A stretch of DNA of 64,000 nt from Gordius sp. MW1 (GCA_964036665.1 OZ038526.1:23622001-23686000), one strand, 5' to 3'; positions 11,216 to 24,853 are shown, numbered from the stretch's first letter. The notes: a model not told the origin generated them from the sequence alone. Numbers and translations are program-made.

Positions 11216-12960
11216 TAGATTTGAAGGAGTTATGATAGTCTTGCTTAAACTAAAGATTTTAATATTTTCAAACCTATCCTTAGTCGGCCTCAAACCTACC
11301 CATTTATTCATTTGTTCAAATTGATTCAATTTTATACACAACAAATTATACAAAACTATGTGTTATGATTTAAAGAAGGAAATGGGTTACAGCTGAATTA
11401 TCAATGTCTAAATTATTAGTTTTTGGCTAAATTTAATCAAGGAGTTCCAAATACATATACATATAATATGCCCACAAATAAATAAATTTTTATAGGGGAT
11501 CTCTATATAACCATCTATTTTTTACGGGAACTTGGGATTGAGCTGATTTCTATTGAAATGTGAAAATTTAAACATGGGCTATTTATCTTAAAATATTAAA
11601 TCTGTAGAGCGATGGGGTGGGGGGGGGTTAGTAATGTCCTTAAGATAAGATAATATATATTCTTAAAAGTGGTTTTAAACCAAATATATAATTCGTTTAA
11701 GTAAAGAAAGGTTTAAAAAACTACTTTTTAATCAAGGATTTAAATCATGAGTATTATAATGAAAAATGGAAGTCTTAAAAGCTATTATTGGCTTGTTTAC
11801 TTTAAGAAACTAAAAATTTTTAACCAGTTTAGCTAGGAAAATTATTGCTGCTAAGTAGGCATGACTAGTTCTTTTTAATAATAGGTTTTTAACCTAAAGG
11901 TACTTGGTCGTTTAAAGCTATTGTACGATAACATTTCATTATTGCTTAAGAATTAATAGATATTTATAATTAATATAAAATAATTTCTGAGCTTACAAAA
12001 TCGTTGTATATTATAGCTTATCATATCTCTAATGTAACACCTGAATAAATAAAATAATAATATATTTGCTCCATTTTTACCTCGAAAAAATTAAAGTGAG
12101 GTCAACGCAGCATAATGTTTTGAGGCGAAATTGACAATGAAATGACGGTATTAATTGTAAAGAATAATAGTTATATCTATAATTTGCCTAAATTTAAAAT
12201 TAATTTAAAATTTCCAATTTTAACTCAACTTTAATAAAAATAGATATACCTATATTAACCCGTAAAGTTAAATACCGCGGTTATCTCTTATTCCCCATTT
12301 TCCTACCTTCAAAATTTGATCTTAACGGGCATAAGGCATTTTCCCCCCATTTTAATAGATAAATTACAACTAATATTCTAATTTAAAGCATATAGCAAAA
12401 AGTCCAAATCAAACTTATAAAAAATGTATATTTATTCACTAAAAATTTGCAATAATAATAACCACTTAGGTAAAAATAAATTAAATAAATTAATTTTAAA
12501 AATTAAAAATGATAAACATAACAATCTGTTATGGGGAAAATTTTCAAAATAACCACAGCCTACAAATTACAAAATAATCCTAATGAAAAATTAAATTTAA
12601 TATATAGTTTTTTCCTAGGAAACAGTATATCTGATAATGACATTGGTTTATAAATTGACAAATTTTGCCAATGGGAATTTGATAATGACAGTTTTACATC
12701 ATAGGGAGGAAGAGGGAATAAGATTTTAAATTATCTATGGGGTGGACAATACCAGCCATCAGCGCCACTAGTGAGGGAACTTTTGGTAAGCGAATCGTCT
12801 TATAGAAAAGGACTAGATTCAATCCCATAAAATGGAATGACGTTTATACTACAATGTTGAGTTTAATTTTTTTGCCAAAAGTTAGTTTATTGATATTTAT
12901 CAGATATTAATATTAAATACAACATTTATATAAAAATAATAATAATAAGTAATATAAAAA
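11216..12960. other. AT-rich intergenic, nothing recognised
   Basis: No ORF, RNA gene or repeat that I can name. There is a short G run near 11619. Confidence 0.4.
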
Positions 12961-12973
12961 AACGTTATATAAG

Positions 12974-13336
12974 TTATGTGTCTTCATCTTCTTCTTTTAG
13001 AGAAGGCCAGAATGCCAAAAAAGATTTGAAATTAAATTTTGGGATTAGAATTGCTATCGATTGTTTAAAATAAAATTCGGGGGGAAATTTAGAGGAAGGG
13101 ATCGCCTGCCTATTTCTTTGAATAAAGCCAACGCCATTTTTCCATAAGATCTTGAACAGGAGGTAATTATTCCTAGACTTTAAGAGGGTCTTGTATTTTT
13201 TTAACTCACGCTCTGTGGCGAGAACCATGGGGTCGTGATAAAGATAAGAGGGGGCAAATAAGTCAATCCGTGTAAAATCCCATTTTAAAAGGGGACCGTT
13301 TTCCGTTGGGACTAGTGAGGAACCGTTAGTAAGCAT
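12974..13336 (-). CDS. Hypothetical 120-residue ORF, possible exon or relic
   Basis: I do not recognise this protein. It is open for 120 codons with an acidic tail (KEEDEDT) and a basic middle (ERELKKYKTLLKSRNN, then WKNGVGFIQRNRQ). That middle faintly recalls the C-terminal FP-type domain found in some retrotransposon and viral proteins, but the resemblance is too weak to assign. The surrounding sequence is richer in GC than its neighbours, which suggests former coding sequence. The start codon lies inside one of two related direct repeats that bracket the ORF (about 12769-12830 and 13310-13370, both starting ACTAGTGAGG). Confidence 0.3.
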   Translation of the reverse strand: MLTNGSSLVPTENGPLLKWDFTRIDLFAPSYLYHDPMVLATERELKKYKTLLKSRNNYLLFKILWKNGVGFIQRNRQAIPSSKFPPEFYFKQSIAILIPKFNFKSFLAFWPSLKEEDEDT

Positions 13337-13399
13337 TCGACTTTCAAGGAAGGATCTGACGGTTCAAGTAGATTTAGCCGTTTGAAGGGCTGAATGGAT

Positions 13400-15180
13400 A
13401 ACAATATTGATTTTAAAGTGTACAAGCGTCTGAAATTATACAGCCTGCAGCGTAACAAACATCCACTGACAAGTCGCAATTTTGACAGGCATATGTTTTG
13501 GTGTATTTTATTTCAAGGCGTAGTGCTATATTGTAGGATAGCTCGCATTCACCTAACATCATATTGGAGACTTCCTCGGAAGGGCCTCAAGCTACTCATG
13601 TCCAGGTGGTTTCAAACACAAAGATCATAACTTGTAATGTGGTAAAGGAGATAAGCAACGGAGCGCGAAACCAAACAAGCATTCCAATCCTTCTGATTTT
13701 GTGTTTGTGGTGGCAAGGTTTCTAGTATAACATTTATATTTCAAAGGGATGAGGCCTGTACTAATATTTCATCGAGGAAATATGAGATTATTTTAGCTAG
13801 AATAGGTTAAGGATAAGTAGGAGGATATAAATGAGGCCAGTGATGAGTAACTGGGTGATTAAATTCCGAGGTCTCTAGATTTTGTTGGTAAAGTAAGTAG
13901 CCAGGTGTTCCTATCCAATGATTGAATTCGCTGACAGATTTTATCTGGGCGAAATTTAAGATTTGTGTATCCAAAAATACGCTTGTGAAACGGAAGCAAT
14001 ATAATTTTTTGAAATATTAAAGTGATTTTTTAATATAATATTTGCAGGATGGGGGGGGGGACATGTGCCGTAGATTTGTGACTTTTTATACTTTATTTTT
14101 AGTACACAAATAAAAATTTTAAACAATGTGTGCCCGTTTATAATTAATACAGGCCTGGTGCGGCCCAATTTCATGGTTAAATCTGCAATGGGTGCCAGCC
14201 GAAAAATATTATATGTGCGGGTATGGGTGAGCTTTAACTCAATATTTTGGCCCTTTATATAATTTAGTTCAAAAATTTTCAGTCAAGCTTGATGTTAAGA
14301 AATTTTTACAAATCAATTTGTGTTCCCCTCTACGCTCCTAAATCTCAAAAAATGACAAGTTTAGTCAAAAATTTGTTATGTTAGATTTAACGTGAGGTTT
14401 AAGATTCAAATTTTTAGAATTTAGATGCTTTTTGAAGGCAAGATAATTGTGAGTGGCGTAGGTAAAGAGCAAAAACCAGGCCCCATGCCCCCCCCCAAGG
14501 GAAAAATCTTGGGCCCCTTAAGCCATTTTTTATTTTATATTAATTAAGAGACAATACCAGATTATTATATTTTTGAAATTGTTTAAAAAGTTCAGAACGA
14601 GTTTCAAAGCCCAAATATTTGTTTAATAAATGCATTTTCAACGGTTCCTAATATTAACCTTTAAATGATATTAGAAAGGAGGATCCTTTTCAAATTCTTT
14701 GTAATAAGGCCAAAGGATTAGCTTCAATCTTTGATTTATTACCCTCAGAACCAATTAAAAAACAAAAAAGTATGACATTTTTTACTCTTTTAAATCTAGC
14801 AATTCATTAATTAATTTCAAAATAGATTTATATTATTCTATCCAATCATAGATAGAATAATAGCAGAATATAACATAAGACTTTCGGAAATTAATTATAG
14901 TCTATGTAAGTCCTTAGAAGGTTTAAACCCTTCATCACCTTTTTTGCGATAACTCTCTTTTATCAGAAGTTATTAACCATTATGAATTATACGGCAAGAT
15001 GCCGAAATAATAATGGCAAAAAATTATGTAATATATTATAATTCATTACCTTCGAATAAGATAAATGCAATGATATTTTTTCACTTATTTAAATTTTGCC
15101 CTCAATAGTGTTTGCAAATTTTATTATTTTGATTAAAATAATTTAACTATCCCAATAACCACATGTTCATGCGAAAGATC
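13400..15180. other. Intergenic, GC-balanced at its left part
   Basis: 13400-13950 has a more balanced composition and short ORFs on both strands without recognisable content. The rest is AT-rich with a few G or C runs (14050, 14490), probably remnants of the C-run MITE family. Confidence 0.3.
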
Positions 15181-15188
15181 GTTCTCAT

Positions 15189-16140
15189 TAGAGACCTGCA
15201 CGGGCCGGGCTTGGATGGGCTTCTGTTCAAAAATAAAACAACGGGCCCGGCCTGGACGGGCCTTAATATAACCTAACGGGCTCGGGCCGGGCCTAGGTGT
15301 ACCTAAGGCCCGTTAAAAGCCCGTTAAAAAATCAATTAGATTTGGTATAAAAGAAAATGTTTTTATAATGTTATAATTAATCATTATTTTATATTTATGT
15401 ATAATAAATAAATTAACAAGGTAAGTTAAATTTTTTTCCATCTTATTTAATTATTTCATCAATATCTCAACCCGCATTATAAATGTTAAAGATAATTTCT
15501 ACAAGTGATCCCATGGGTGTAGCAAATTGAAATTTAAAGGGGGCTGTTTAGGTAGGGCAAAAAATGTTTTTTTGATCAAGAATATGTGGATTCGGAGGAG
15601 GGATCCTGCACATCCTTGCCTCTCTATTTATACCCTCTAGTAATATTGAGTGGATTAATTTAATATTATGTAAGATTATTTATATATATACTCATTAACA
15701 AATTTAAGAACAAATTTTAAAATTCATTTCTTCAAGTTAGTTTTGTAAAATATCACTTTTTTTCGTTTTTTACCAATAACTTAAAAATTTAAAATGGAGG
15801 AAAAGGAAAAAAGCCAAATAACTTTATTAATAACATTATTACCTTAAATAAGCGTTTCAAAAGTTTATTTGGCTTATATACTTTTATATATCGCGAAGTG
15901 CTACTTGTAAAAGAAATTTTTTTAGGTCGTCTCTTAAAAGATAGAAGATCCCGTCTGATCGGGAATTATTAATTTTAATTGTATTATATTTACCATATAT
16001 TTATTAACCATTTTACACATACATATTGTTTACCATAACGGTAAAAAAATTAAACAAAAAAAATAAAAATAAATAAATTTGACGGGCCCAGGCCGGGCTT
16101 TTAAATTTTTATATCTAAACAGGCCCGTTGCAGGCCTCTA
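15189..16140. mobile_element. Non-autonomous hAT element, family 1, with perfect target duplication
   Basis: The ends are TAGAGACCTGCACGGGCCGG on the left and, in reverse complement at the right, TAGAGGCCTGCAACGGGCC. GTTCTCAT flanks both sides (15181-15188 and 16141-16148), an exact 8-bp duplication fitting the hAT pattern nTnnnnAn. The GC-rich ends (CGGGCC repeats) surround an AT-rich, non-coding interior of about 750 bp. Confidence 0.85.
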
Positions 16141-16148
16141 GTTCTCAT

Positions 16149-17400
16149 TGCTAAACCGGATTAAAACTTATCTTAGTTTCACAATTGGACAAAATAAGTT
16201 AAATTCCTTAGCTTTATTGAGTTTAGAACATGACTTTATAGATTTTATTCCCCCGAATGATATTATAAATTCATTTGCAACATCGAGTAAAAGGCGTAAT
16301 GAACTACTATTATCTAAAAACGAATTTTAATATTTAAGGAAGAAATATCTGGGCTTTAAAACTCGATTTAACACTTTCAAAAATATTAAAACATTATTAA
16401 ATTCACGAAAATCCCATCATGGATTCAATATATTTATCCATCTCACATGCTTATTGTTAAACATATCTTGCATATTTTTATGTACCACATGCACATATAA
16501 AGCCAATGATATTCCAAAAAATATTTTGTCATTTTTTCCCCTTTATTAGTGATATCCCATCATAAGTTTGATAAATTAATATTAATAACAAATTCCTGAA
16601 TAGACAATTGTTACCGCATCAAAACTTTCTAGCGATAAAAATCTTAAAAAAATTCCTTTTGGTCTGTCTTTGGATTGAACAATATGTACACAAACGCTAA
16701 GTTGTTCTGGACATCTCACTCTAATTTCATCTAAAATTATTTAATAAAATTTTGATTCATTTAATTTTGACAATTTTTAAGGTTCATTTAGCCGTTAAAT
16801 TTATTAGTGCATTTTAATTTTTAGGTGGTGTAAAGGGAGGGGGGGGGTTGTGCAACTATATATCCACAATATCATCAGGGGCAATAAATTCTAAAACAAC
16901 GAATTTCAATTTCATAATTAATTTTTTTTTATATTATGTTATGTTATAAATACGCTTTATGAGGATCTAACCTTAAAAAAGGCTTTTAAATGTTCTCATT
17001 GTTTTCCTGATTGCTGCCTGAAAATGCTGCCAATATTGCATATGTAAAATTTAAATTTGTTATATATATGGCCAAGATTTTTTGGGGCTGTGGCAATAAA
17101 ATATCTTTATAAAAACTTTGTTGTTTAGTTTTTTTACTATTTGTATTATTGTTTAAAATGTCAAAGATTTCTTGTCAATATCCCCGTTCCACTTTCTGCC
17201 CTTACAATTCATTTATATAAAACTTATTTTACCATCTGAAATTTTCTATATTGTTTCAACTAAATTACTTTGTTTTATTTTTGAATAAATTTTATTTATT
17301 TTATGCCCTATAAACATGAGGGCTGAGACATACCAATGTGATGTTATTAAAAAAAATACACAAAGTAGTAGCGGAATTTTAAGTTTGTCCAACGTTTATG
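16149..17400. other. AT-rich intergenic, nothing recognised
   Basis: No defensible gene or repeat apart from a short G run near 16840. Confidence 0.4.
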
Positions 17401-17429
17401 AAAGAAAAAATTTTCGATTGCGATTGACC

Positions 17430-17632
17430 CATGGACCTATACAGGTTTTGGATTAGAGGGGGGGGGCGAAAATGTTTTAAGTTCAATTAGGGGGGGGGGG
17501 CAAAACATAATTATTTTTAATTTTTAAGGGTTTTTGTATTGAATTTTTTTTGTCCCCCCCTACCTACGCCAATGGTTTGACCAACTCAGCTCCCCCCAAG
17601 GCAAAAAGGCTAACTACGCCACTGATAATTGT
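17430..17632. mobile_element. C-run MITE family remnant
   Basis: Two G runs separated by TTTAAGTTCAATTAG, then AAGGGTTTTTGTATTGAA and a final CTACGCCACTG. The same arrangement appears at 32640-32740 and, inverted, at 49594-49735, so it is a dispersed family with ends of the GGCGTAGCCAGG type. Confidence 0.55.
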
Positions 17633-18039
17633 CGAATCTGTAATGTTTATTAGGATGAAATATATATTAATTCAAAAGTTCAATTAATTCGCCTTATCAA
17701 AGATTAATTGCCTCTATATCACTAAAAATCAGATCTGGTAGATTAGAGTAATTAGAAACCACATGGAATATCTTTAACATAATGAGTAATAAAAATACCT
17801 AAAGCATAGGATTTTTAATGAATGGTTTTGTAAGTGACTAATTTGAATATGTCAGTTCGCGTCTTTGTATTTGATTGTATTTTCGCATCTTTTTTAAATT
17901 TAATTCGCTATTTGAATTTAATAATATCAAATAATTAATAATATTTATCGTCGCGATCTATTAAAATGTATGATAATTACCCTTTCATCATTAATCTCTA
18001 TAGCTCTAAAGGCTTAGCAACCACATTATTCTTCCCTCT

Positions 18040-18480
18040 CCCCTCTACTTTTTTATTTAAATTAATCTTTCTCCTTCTCTAAATACCCCCTTTTTAGGGG
18101 AGCCGTTTTTCATTCGACCCCCATAACACTTTCTTCAGTAACAGCGTCATGTTTCTCTTGGCCACACGCATTTCTGCACAACCACTTTGTCAAACCACCA
18201 TCCATTACGCGATACTGGGTAAGACATGATCGAGGTACAACAATTAATCACCTCAAACCTAACTTCGAGCAATACGTGCCCGAATGCTGTGACCAAAACA
18301 AGCTGCCGCCTATATATCTGGTTGCAGGATGATAACCTCGACGGGTTAACACTGCAACAATATTTAAAAGAGCACTGTTTGCCGACCACTTTAACTGTCC
18401 TCTTCTCCGCATAGCCTTAATCACATCAGCAACATCCCAATCTCATCAACATCTACATGGTCTTTTTTAATGTTAATTAA
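18040..18480. other. GC-balanced block, unassigned
   Basis: This block is clearly less AT-rich than its flanks and is open on both strands for short stretches (plus 18226-18414, minus 18147-18389). Neither translation resembles a family I know. It could be an exon relic or a transposon fragment. Confidence 0.25.
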
Positions 18481-18844
18481 ACTGATCGTTGGATTGGAAT
18501 AGGTAATTTCCTATTACTCATTTCTCGACCCACAAGCCGACATAAATACCAAGAATGGTGTTGTCTGACACATTAAAAAATTTGCTTTTAATTACATATT
18601 ATTATTAATGTAAGTTGATGTTTAAAACGTATTTTAGTGCTTTATATTATAAACAGATGCCTATTTGGATTTAAAAATTTTTCCACACAACTTTTTTAAG
18701 GACTATAATTCTTAAGTAAAATTTGCTAAATTTAAATAATAGCCTTAAATTTAATATAATTTTTATTCAAACCAGACAAACTCTATGAACAATAACTCTA
18801 GGATTAATCCCAATTACAACTAATTCATATACCGATATAAACTA

Positions 18845-19670
18845 CTAGACCCGGCAAACGTTGTTTTGCCATTTACCCGGGTGTATTAGCAGAATATATA
18901 TCATCTTATAGATAAATTTCAATAGCTTAAGAATATATCAAATATAATTGGTAAGTGTTTATTATGCAAAATTTTTTAAACAAATAATTAAAGAGGGTCC
19001 AAGGCCCAGCCCCACCCAAGAGAGAAAACCTGGCCCCATAGCCCTCCAAGGGAAAAATCTTTGGCCCCTTGGCCCTTCAAGCAATTGTTTTTAATTTTTT
19101 GTAATTAAGAAACAATATCATAATTATAATTATTTGTTTCTGAATAAAACTGTTAATCTGAACTTAATAATGTCCTAAGAACTGAGATATATCAACATTT
19201 ATTGACACTTTGTTAAAAGTATTTTCATTTTTCTCCTTATTTAACGCGCAAAAAATGACAAAATTAGATTTTTCAATTTATTTAGCCACGCAGGAGGGGA
19301 CACAATCGTCCTATAACAATAATAACTGACGGGAAAAATAAGCAAAAAAATGACTTTGATTTAATGTTTCAAATCGTAAAAAGTTTCCATTTTCCGCAGC
19401 ACATGCCTACACTTATCACACTACTAACGATAGATTAGATACGCATTACGTCATGAGGTTACGTTTGATTGACATTTTATTAAACGTCAAAACGTATAAA
19501 ACAAACTCAAAAAATTCTGGACCGATTTGGCTCGAACAAATCTTAAAACATGCTCCGGAGTGTCAGGATTGAGGAATAAACTGTGAAATTTTGAGCCAAA
19601 TCGGTCTGGTAGTTTTCCAAAATTGGTGGCGGCATATACACACACACATATACATAGTTTCATTTTTATA
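18845..19670. mobile_element. Possible SINE or LINE-end remnant
   Basis: The left part has ACCCGGCAAACGTTGTTTTG. The right part (about 19520-19660) has GAGCCAAATCGGTCTGGTAG followed by GGTGGCGGCATATACACACA, a tail style common to interspersed elements in invertebrates. I cannot show that the two parts belong to one insertion. Confidence 0.3.
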
Positions 19671-19679
19671 AGATATATC

Positions 19680-20900
19680 TTAATTAAACGATTTAATTGA
19701 GTAAATGGCTTTTTAACACAAGTTTGAATATAAACCGTGATACAACATAGACTAGATAGATTGCTCATCAACACACAAACCGTGTACCCTTTTTCCATCA
19801 TTTTGATGTTAACATGGTAAAGTGGTGATCATATAGAAATTATTAATTTTCGCAAATTAAATATTCTTAAAAAGGTAAATAAAAAAATAATGAATGGGGT
19901 AGATATCAAAAACAACATTTTAAAATAAATTACATTTACACAACACATAAAAAATAAAAATGTAAAAACTGCGATTAAAGTTTGTTTAATAATATAGCCT
20001 TTAATATTTTGTATAATAGACGTTTGTTTTAATTTATAAACTAGTGAGGAAGGTAAATTTACTGTTATAGCGCAAAATTACATGGTTAAAATTCACCAGT
20101 TGCTCTCTTCAAAAATGGAGGAAAATTTGGCACACAATTAATTATATGGATCATATGACATCAGTGGCGTAAATACGGGGGGTGGGACGGGAAATCCCCC
20201 CCCGGTATTTTTTATTAAAAAAAATTACTTTAGATCTAATGTTTATATTTTATAGTTGTGCAACGTAACTGACCAAGTAAGACAATTATTAATTGTTATG
20301 CAATGCAATTTATTAAATATATACCGATATAAACTTTTTTTATTTTTGAATCAAATTTCGACAAAAAGACTATTAACTATTATTGTTGTTTTCCTTTTGC
20401 GAAATGAAACGTGTCCTTATATACGATTTTTTCCCCATCCAGTGGCGTAAATAAGGGGGGGGGGGACGGGAAACTCCCCCCCGGGCAAAAATTTGAAAAG
20501 TTTTTAGATTAATAACTAAATTAAATGGGTTAAAATATTATAGTTTAGTTACATCATAGACTTTAAGATACTTATAAAAACCTAGAAACAAAGTATATAA
20601 ATTTAATTTTTTTAATTTAACTTTTGACAAAATGCATTGTAAAATTTCCTGATTGTGAAAATTGCTATGAAAAAAAACTTGTTTGAACATTTATTTCCCG
20701 TGAAAACACTAGGCCGCCTTAGGAAGTAGATAATTAAGCGATTATTATAATGTTCCTCATTCTATATAATATTAATACTTTTATCATTTATCATATTCGT
20801 CTAAATTTTCTGCTAGAACCCATCACGGTTTGATAACTAAATTGCCTGCCAAGGCCAGCCAAAACCCTTTATTTGGCCAATTCACTAATGCTGTTTGAAC
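19680..20900. other. AT-rich, with two C-run MITE left ends
   Basis: CAGTGGCGTAAATACGGGG begins at 20162 and CAGTGGCGTAAATAAGGGG at 20440. Each is followed by GGACGGGAAA and a C run, as in the complete copy at 4250-4511. No matching right ends were found next to them, so they look truncated. Confidence 0.55.
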
Positions 20901-21757
20901 CATAGACCACATTGCCCGGCGCGCCCCACGCGCCGGGCCGTGTAGCTGTCTTAAATTTTAAATTTTGGGCGGGCCCGGGCGGGCACGCTGATAAATTCTA
21001 TCAATTTGGGCATAATTAAATTAAAAACATAGTATAATATTTTGTTACTTTTTTATTAGAATATATATCGAGAAATGCTTAAAATGCTAAAATAGCATAA
21101 TTTTGCCACCCCTTCCCAAGTTATTTTTATAATCTTTGCCCGACTCCATTTCTTTAGATCCCTAGCTACGCTTATGGAAAGAATTGAAATATTTATGTAG
21201 CCCTTTCATTGTTCGCCTGTGCCGTTTAGACTTAAAACAAATAAGTGCTAAATTTAATTATTTTTCATTTAATTCTTTTAACAAATAAAATTTGATTTAG
21301 CAAAGCTTCCCCATTTTGCAATTAGCCTTTTTATTCCCTAATCTACCCTATTACTTATTTCTTATTTCTATAATAGTTAATATCCATATCACTCTTTTGT
21401 GCCCCATTTCGCAATTCGCCCTTATTCCCTTATCTACGCTATTACCTTTTTTATAATACAGAATTAACTCCGATACCATTTTTGTGCTTCAAATAAAAAA
21501 TTTCCCCATTATATTCTATAGCAAGAAAGTGATTTAATGATTAAATATAGTTTCTTTTAATTGAAATTTTATTAACCTAAATGCATTAGCAATTAATCTA
21601 TTGAAATTTTGTGACCTATTAATCGGGCTAGGCAGTTCGGGCAGCTCTAATGGTTCAGGCATCACCGAGCGGACACTTAAAAGGGTTGAGGCGGGTAATT
21701 TAGTTAAAAATTTGAACCGGGCCGAGTTCGGGCAGAAAATTCCAAATCTGACCTCTG
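20901..21757. mobile_element. hAT-like family 2 copy
   Basis: The left end is CATAGACCACATTGCCCGG and the right end AAATCTGACCTCTG, as in the better-preserved copy at 27514-28607. The interior matches the copy at 24854-25828 (shared GCTTAAAATG, ATAATCTTTGCCCGA and TAGCCCTTTCA blocks). The flanks GTTTGAAC and ATCCGAAC match at five of eight positions, so the target duplication is doubtful. Further GC-rich debris of this family lies at 21758-21990. Confidence 0.65.
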
Positions 21758-22039
21758 ATCCGAACAGCCGGGCCCAAAATGACAATTTTAAATTTCAAGA
21801 ATTAATTTTGTTTTATTTTCAAAATTTTTTGATCTAATTCTAGAATTTTTAGAAATAGAAAGGTGACAAAAAATAGTAAACTATATAAAAAAATCTGATT
21901 ATGGTGCCCGCCCAGGCCTACTTAAAAATCTCAATTTAGAACGGTAGCCTGCACGACCCCTTAGCCGAGTGGGCCCAGCAGCGAGCCCGATTTTTTGGTT
22001 GTTTAAATTTGATTTTTAATTACAAATAAAATGTAAAAA

Positions 22040-22201
22040 AAATTGCCGATTTCCCCCCTCACCCCCCCCCCCCCCCCTCGAGAATATCCTGGCTACGCAC
22101 CTGTACCAGATTTTATACTGTTGATGTTGAAATAAAAATTTTATAAAAATTTTTTGGAAATTTCCTCCCCCCCCCCGGAGAAAATCCTGGCTACGCGCCT
22201 G
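22040..22201. mobile_element. Two C-run MITE right ends
   Basis: Each has a long C run followed by CCTGGCTACGC(A/G)CCTG, ending near 22103 and at 22201. They are the same right end as the complete copy at 4250-4511. Confidence 0.6.
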
Positions 22202-22209
22202 TATGATAT

Positions 22210-24022
22210 GAGCAGTCTATCTAGTCTATGGATACACATATCTCATAGTTTAAATAAAGAAGTATTAAAGTTGTTAACTCTTTCTATCTTTGACCAAATG
22301 TGAGTAATAAAATTCCAGAAAAATAAAGTGACAATGTCTGAGTGAAAAAGATAGATAAATTGCTAGTATAAAATAAATTTGCTTAAAATTAAATATTTTT
22401 ATAAATTATATTTATTGTCTGCCAAAGCTTTATTTTTTGTCATGGTGTAAAATATTGCCGTCTACAATTATGGATAATTCTAAGCTATAATGTTTAATAA
22501 CCCATCCGTGTTGTTCTATTATAAATCCCTTGACGAATTGAAATAAATATTTTAATATATTTTGTTCAAATTTGATTTTCGATCTTCTCTCATTATTCAG
22601 TATTACTTCTGCGTAAATTTGAATTGTATTTTACATGATGATTATAAGGCGAATATGAGAATCGAGTTAACTCATTTTCTTCAATGATTTTTAAACTTAG
22701 TAATCTGATACCTAGCGTAATCTTTATATTTCTTTATGATTTATATAGTGTTTTATTGTATTTTGAATATACCTCCAATAAATTGTTATTTGGTATTGTG
22801 TGAACCTAAACTCTCTGTTTATTTTATAAATTTACTAATAGTTCCTCGATTTTTATAGTAAATTCACCTTAATAAACTTTATTTGTGTCGTTTCAAAGCA
22901 GAAATAGTGATTTTAGATGCTATTTGGACTTTTTTTAGTTATTTTTTAATACCACTATCCCTCAAGTAATATGCCATAGGGTTATTGAAATTAATTTTTT
23001 ACACTTTGCGGTGCACATTATTTGATCTTACTGGTGCTTATGACTCCTTAAACATTAAATATGTGAACTTTTGATGCTTAATTTGATTATTGAAAGTTAA
23101 TTGTTTTTGTAACATAGCATGTAATTTTTTTTTAGCTAAGCAAAACCTTTTGTAGTTACATTTTGAAATGATGCATAAGGTTGGAAATCATGCTTACATT
23201 TTGAGTTGTTTCAGCAGTTATTTATGCCTTTATCACATTTTTTTAAAAATTGTAAAGATTTATTAATAATGTTATCCACTTATGTTTGGATTAATATTTC
23301 TAACCTTTTTCCAAAAAGTTAAAATTCAAGTTGATCATTCTTTTATCCAATACAATCTTATATATATATAATTAATTTGATTTTTTTTTGTAAATTCAAA
23401 CTAAATTAAAACTTGGGACTAAATAATCGTTAGTTTTTGGATAAATTAACAGGCTAAAGCAACCAAGTGCCACCCCTTTCCTCAATTTTTATATCAAGTT
23501 ATGTGTTTTAATCAACTTTTGCTTTTCCCTATAACTAAACTTTTTGCCCTTCCCTCCTCACATATAAAAAATTTATATCCAGTTATTTATTTTGCAATCC
23601 ATTATATATTATTGTTACACTCCCCCCTATTATTATATTTGATTTTCCTATTTTTCAATCAACTTAAGGTCTCACCTCCTAAAGATCTTCTGACCAATGA
23701 AGTCATTTACACAATAGTAGGAAAATATAAGCATGCTAATTTTATACATTATTAAATTTTATGCCCATTGCAATATTACTGGAACAAAATTTAGTTATAA
23801 ATGGTTTTGTATACATAATTTTTCATTTAAAATTTGGCATGACTGTTGATTTTATTATATTTAAATTCTGCCTAAAATACAGACATAAATAGAATGTCAG
23901 TAGTAGTATAATTTTGTAAATGCTTTGCACGTTACATCCATGCATGCTTCCTACCTTAAATCTATTTTCTTTAGAAACTAATGTGTTTATTCTACAATAA
24001 AAAGCGAAAATTGATTAATCAT
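22210..24022. other. AT-rich intergenic, nothing recognised
   Basis: No gene, RNA or repeat that I can support. The 84-residue ORF at 23501-23755 is hydrophobic, low in complexity and without context. Confidence 0.4.
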
Positions 24023-24030
24023 GCCATAAC

Positions 24031-24721
24031 TAGAAACTTGCACGGGCGGCCCGAGGCCCGGCCCTGAAAAGCTCGGGCATTAAAATTTGATGCTTTAAAA
24101 TTCCGGGCTCGGGCCTTAAATTTTGAGGCTTTAAAATTCCGGGCCGGGCCTAATTTATCGGCACGGAATAATTAAGAAGTAGTGCCTAGGGAGAAAATTT
24201 CAAAAAATTAATTAATTACAAGTTATTGAATTTGATAAACATATTCATTACAATCGAGTATGGAACAAAAAAAAATCTACTGCTAATAGCTGAAAATATT
24301 CAGAAAGGACATCTACATAAAGGTAAAGATATGCGAGAAAAAATAGAATTATTGGAATGGTGGAAAGACCACAGTGGTCAATTTCCCAGGGCTTAGCTCC
24401 TTTGTTTGTAAGATTTTTTCGATACCTGATTCATCAGCTTCGAGTGAGGGGTGTTTTTCGTCAGCAGGTCGCATTTACGTAGAGAGGAAAACAAATTTAA
24501 ACGCGGAAGTTTTTGATGCCTGTGTTTTGCATCAAATAGTTCCATTATCGATTTATAATATTATTATGTGCGTTAATTTCTGCACTTATTTAAATTCCGG
24601 GTCGGGCCCCGGCCTTATTTTTAAGGATGTTAAAGTTCGGGCCCGGGCCAGGCCTATTTTTTTTTGATTTTAAATTCCGGGCTCGGGCCCTGCCTTAAAA
24701 AATCGATTTTGCAGGTATCTA
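24031..24721 (+). mobile_element. hAT family 1 copy carrying a transposase remnant
   Basis: The left end is TAGAAACTTGCACGGGCGG. The right end, in reverse complement, is TAGATACCTGCAAAATCGAT, a diverged version of the family ends at 15189-16140. GCCATAAC flanks both sides exactly (24023-24030 and 24722-24729). Unlike the other copies, the interior still holds coding sequence for the C-terminus of a hAT transposase, which links this GC-ended family to hAT directly. Confidence 0.8.
24338..24540 (+). pseudogene. hAT transposase C-terminal dimerisation domain, broken
   Basis: Translation gives LEWWKDHSGQFP, a frame change near 24385-24405, then KIFSIPDSSASSEGCFSSAG and RIYVERKTNLNAEVFDACVL. The SS-A-S-E-x-x-FS-x-AG pattern is the hallmark of the hAT C-terminal dimerisation region. 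The N-terminal zinc finger and the catalytic core are absent. The remnant is a short non-functional piece inside the 691-bp element. Confidence 0.8.
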
Positions 24722-24853
24722 GCCATAACCAACTTGGCAAGTATCATTGGTATGGACAAAGTTAACATTATATAATTAATTTGCAAACTTAATAAAAATT
24801 GTGATTTTTTTAATTTGGAACTTTTAATGTTAGATTTTAACAATAATTTATAC

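Noticed and set aside
24374..24667. A complete 97-residue gene
   Set aside because: It starts in the middle of a hAT dimerisation domain and runs on into the GC-rich terminal repeat; it is a transposon relic.
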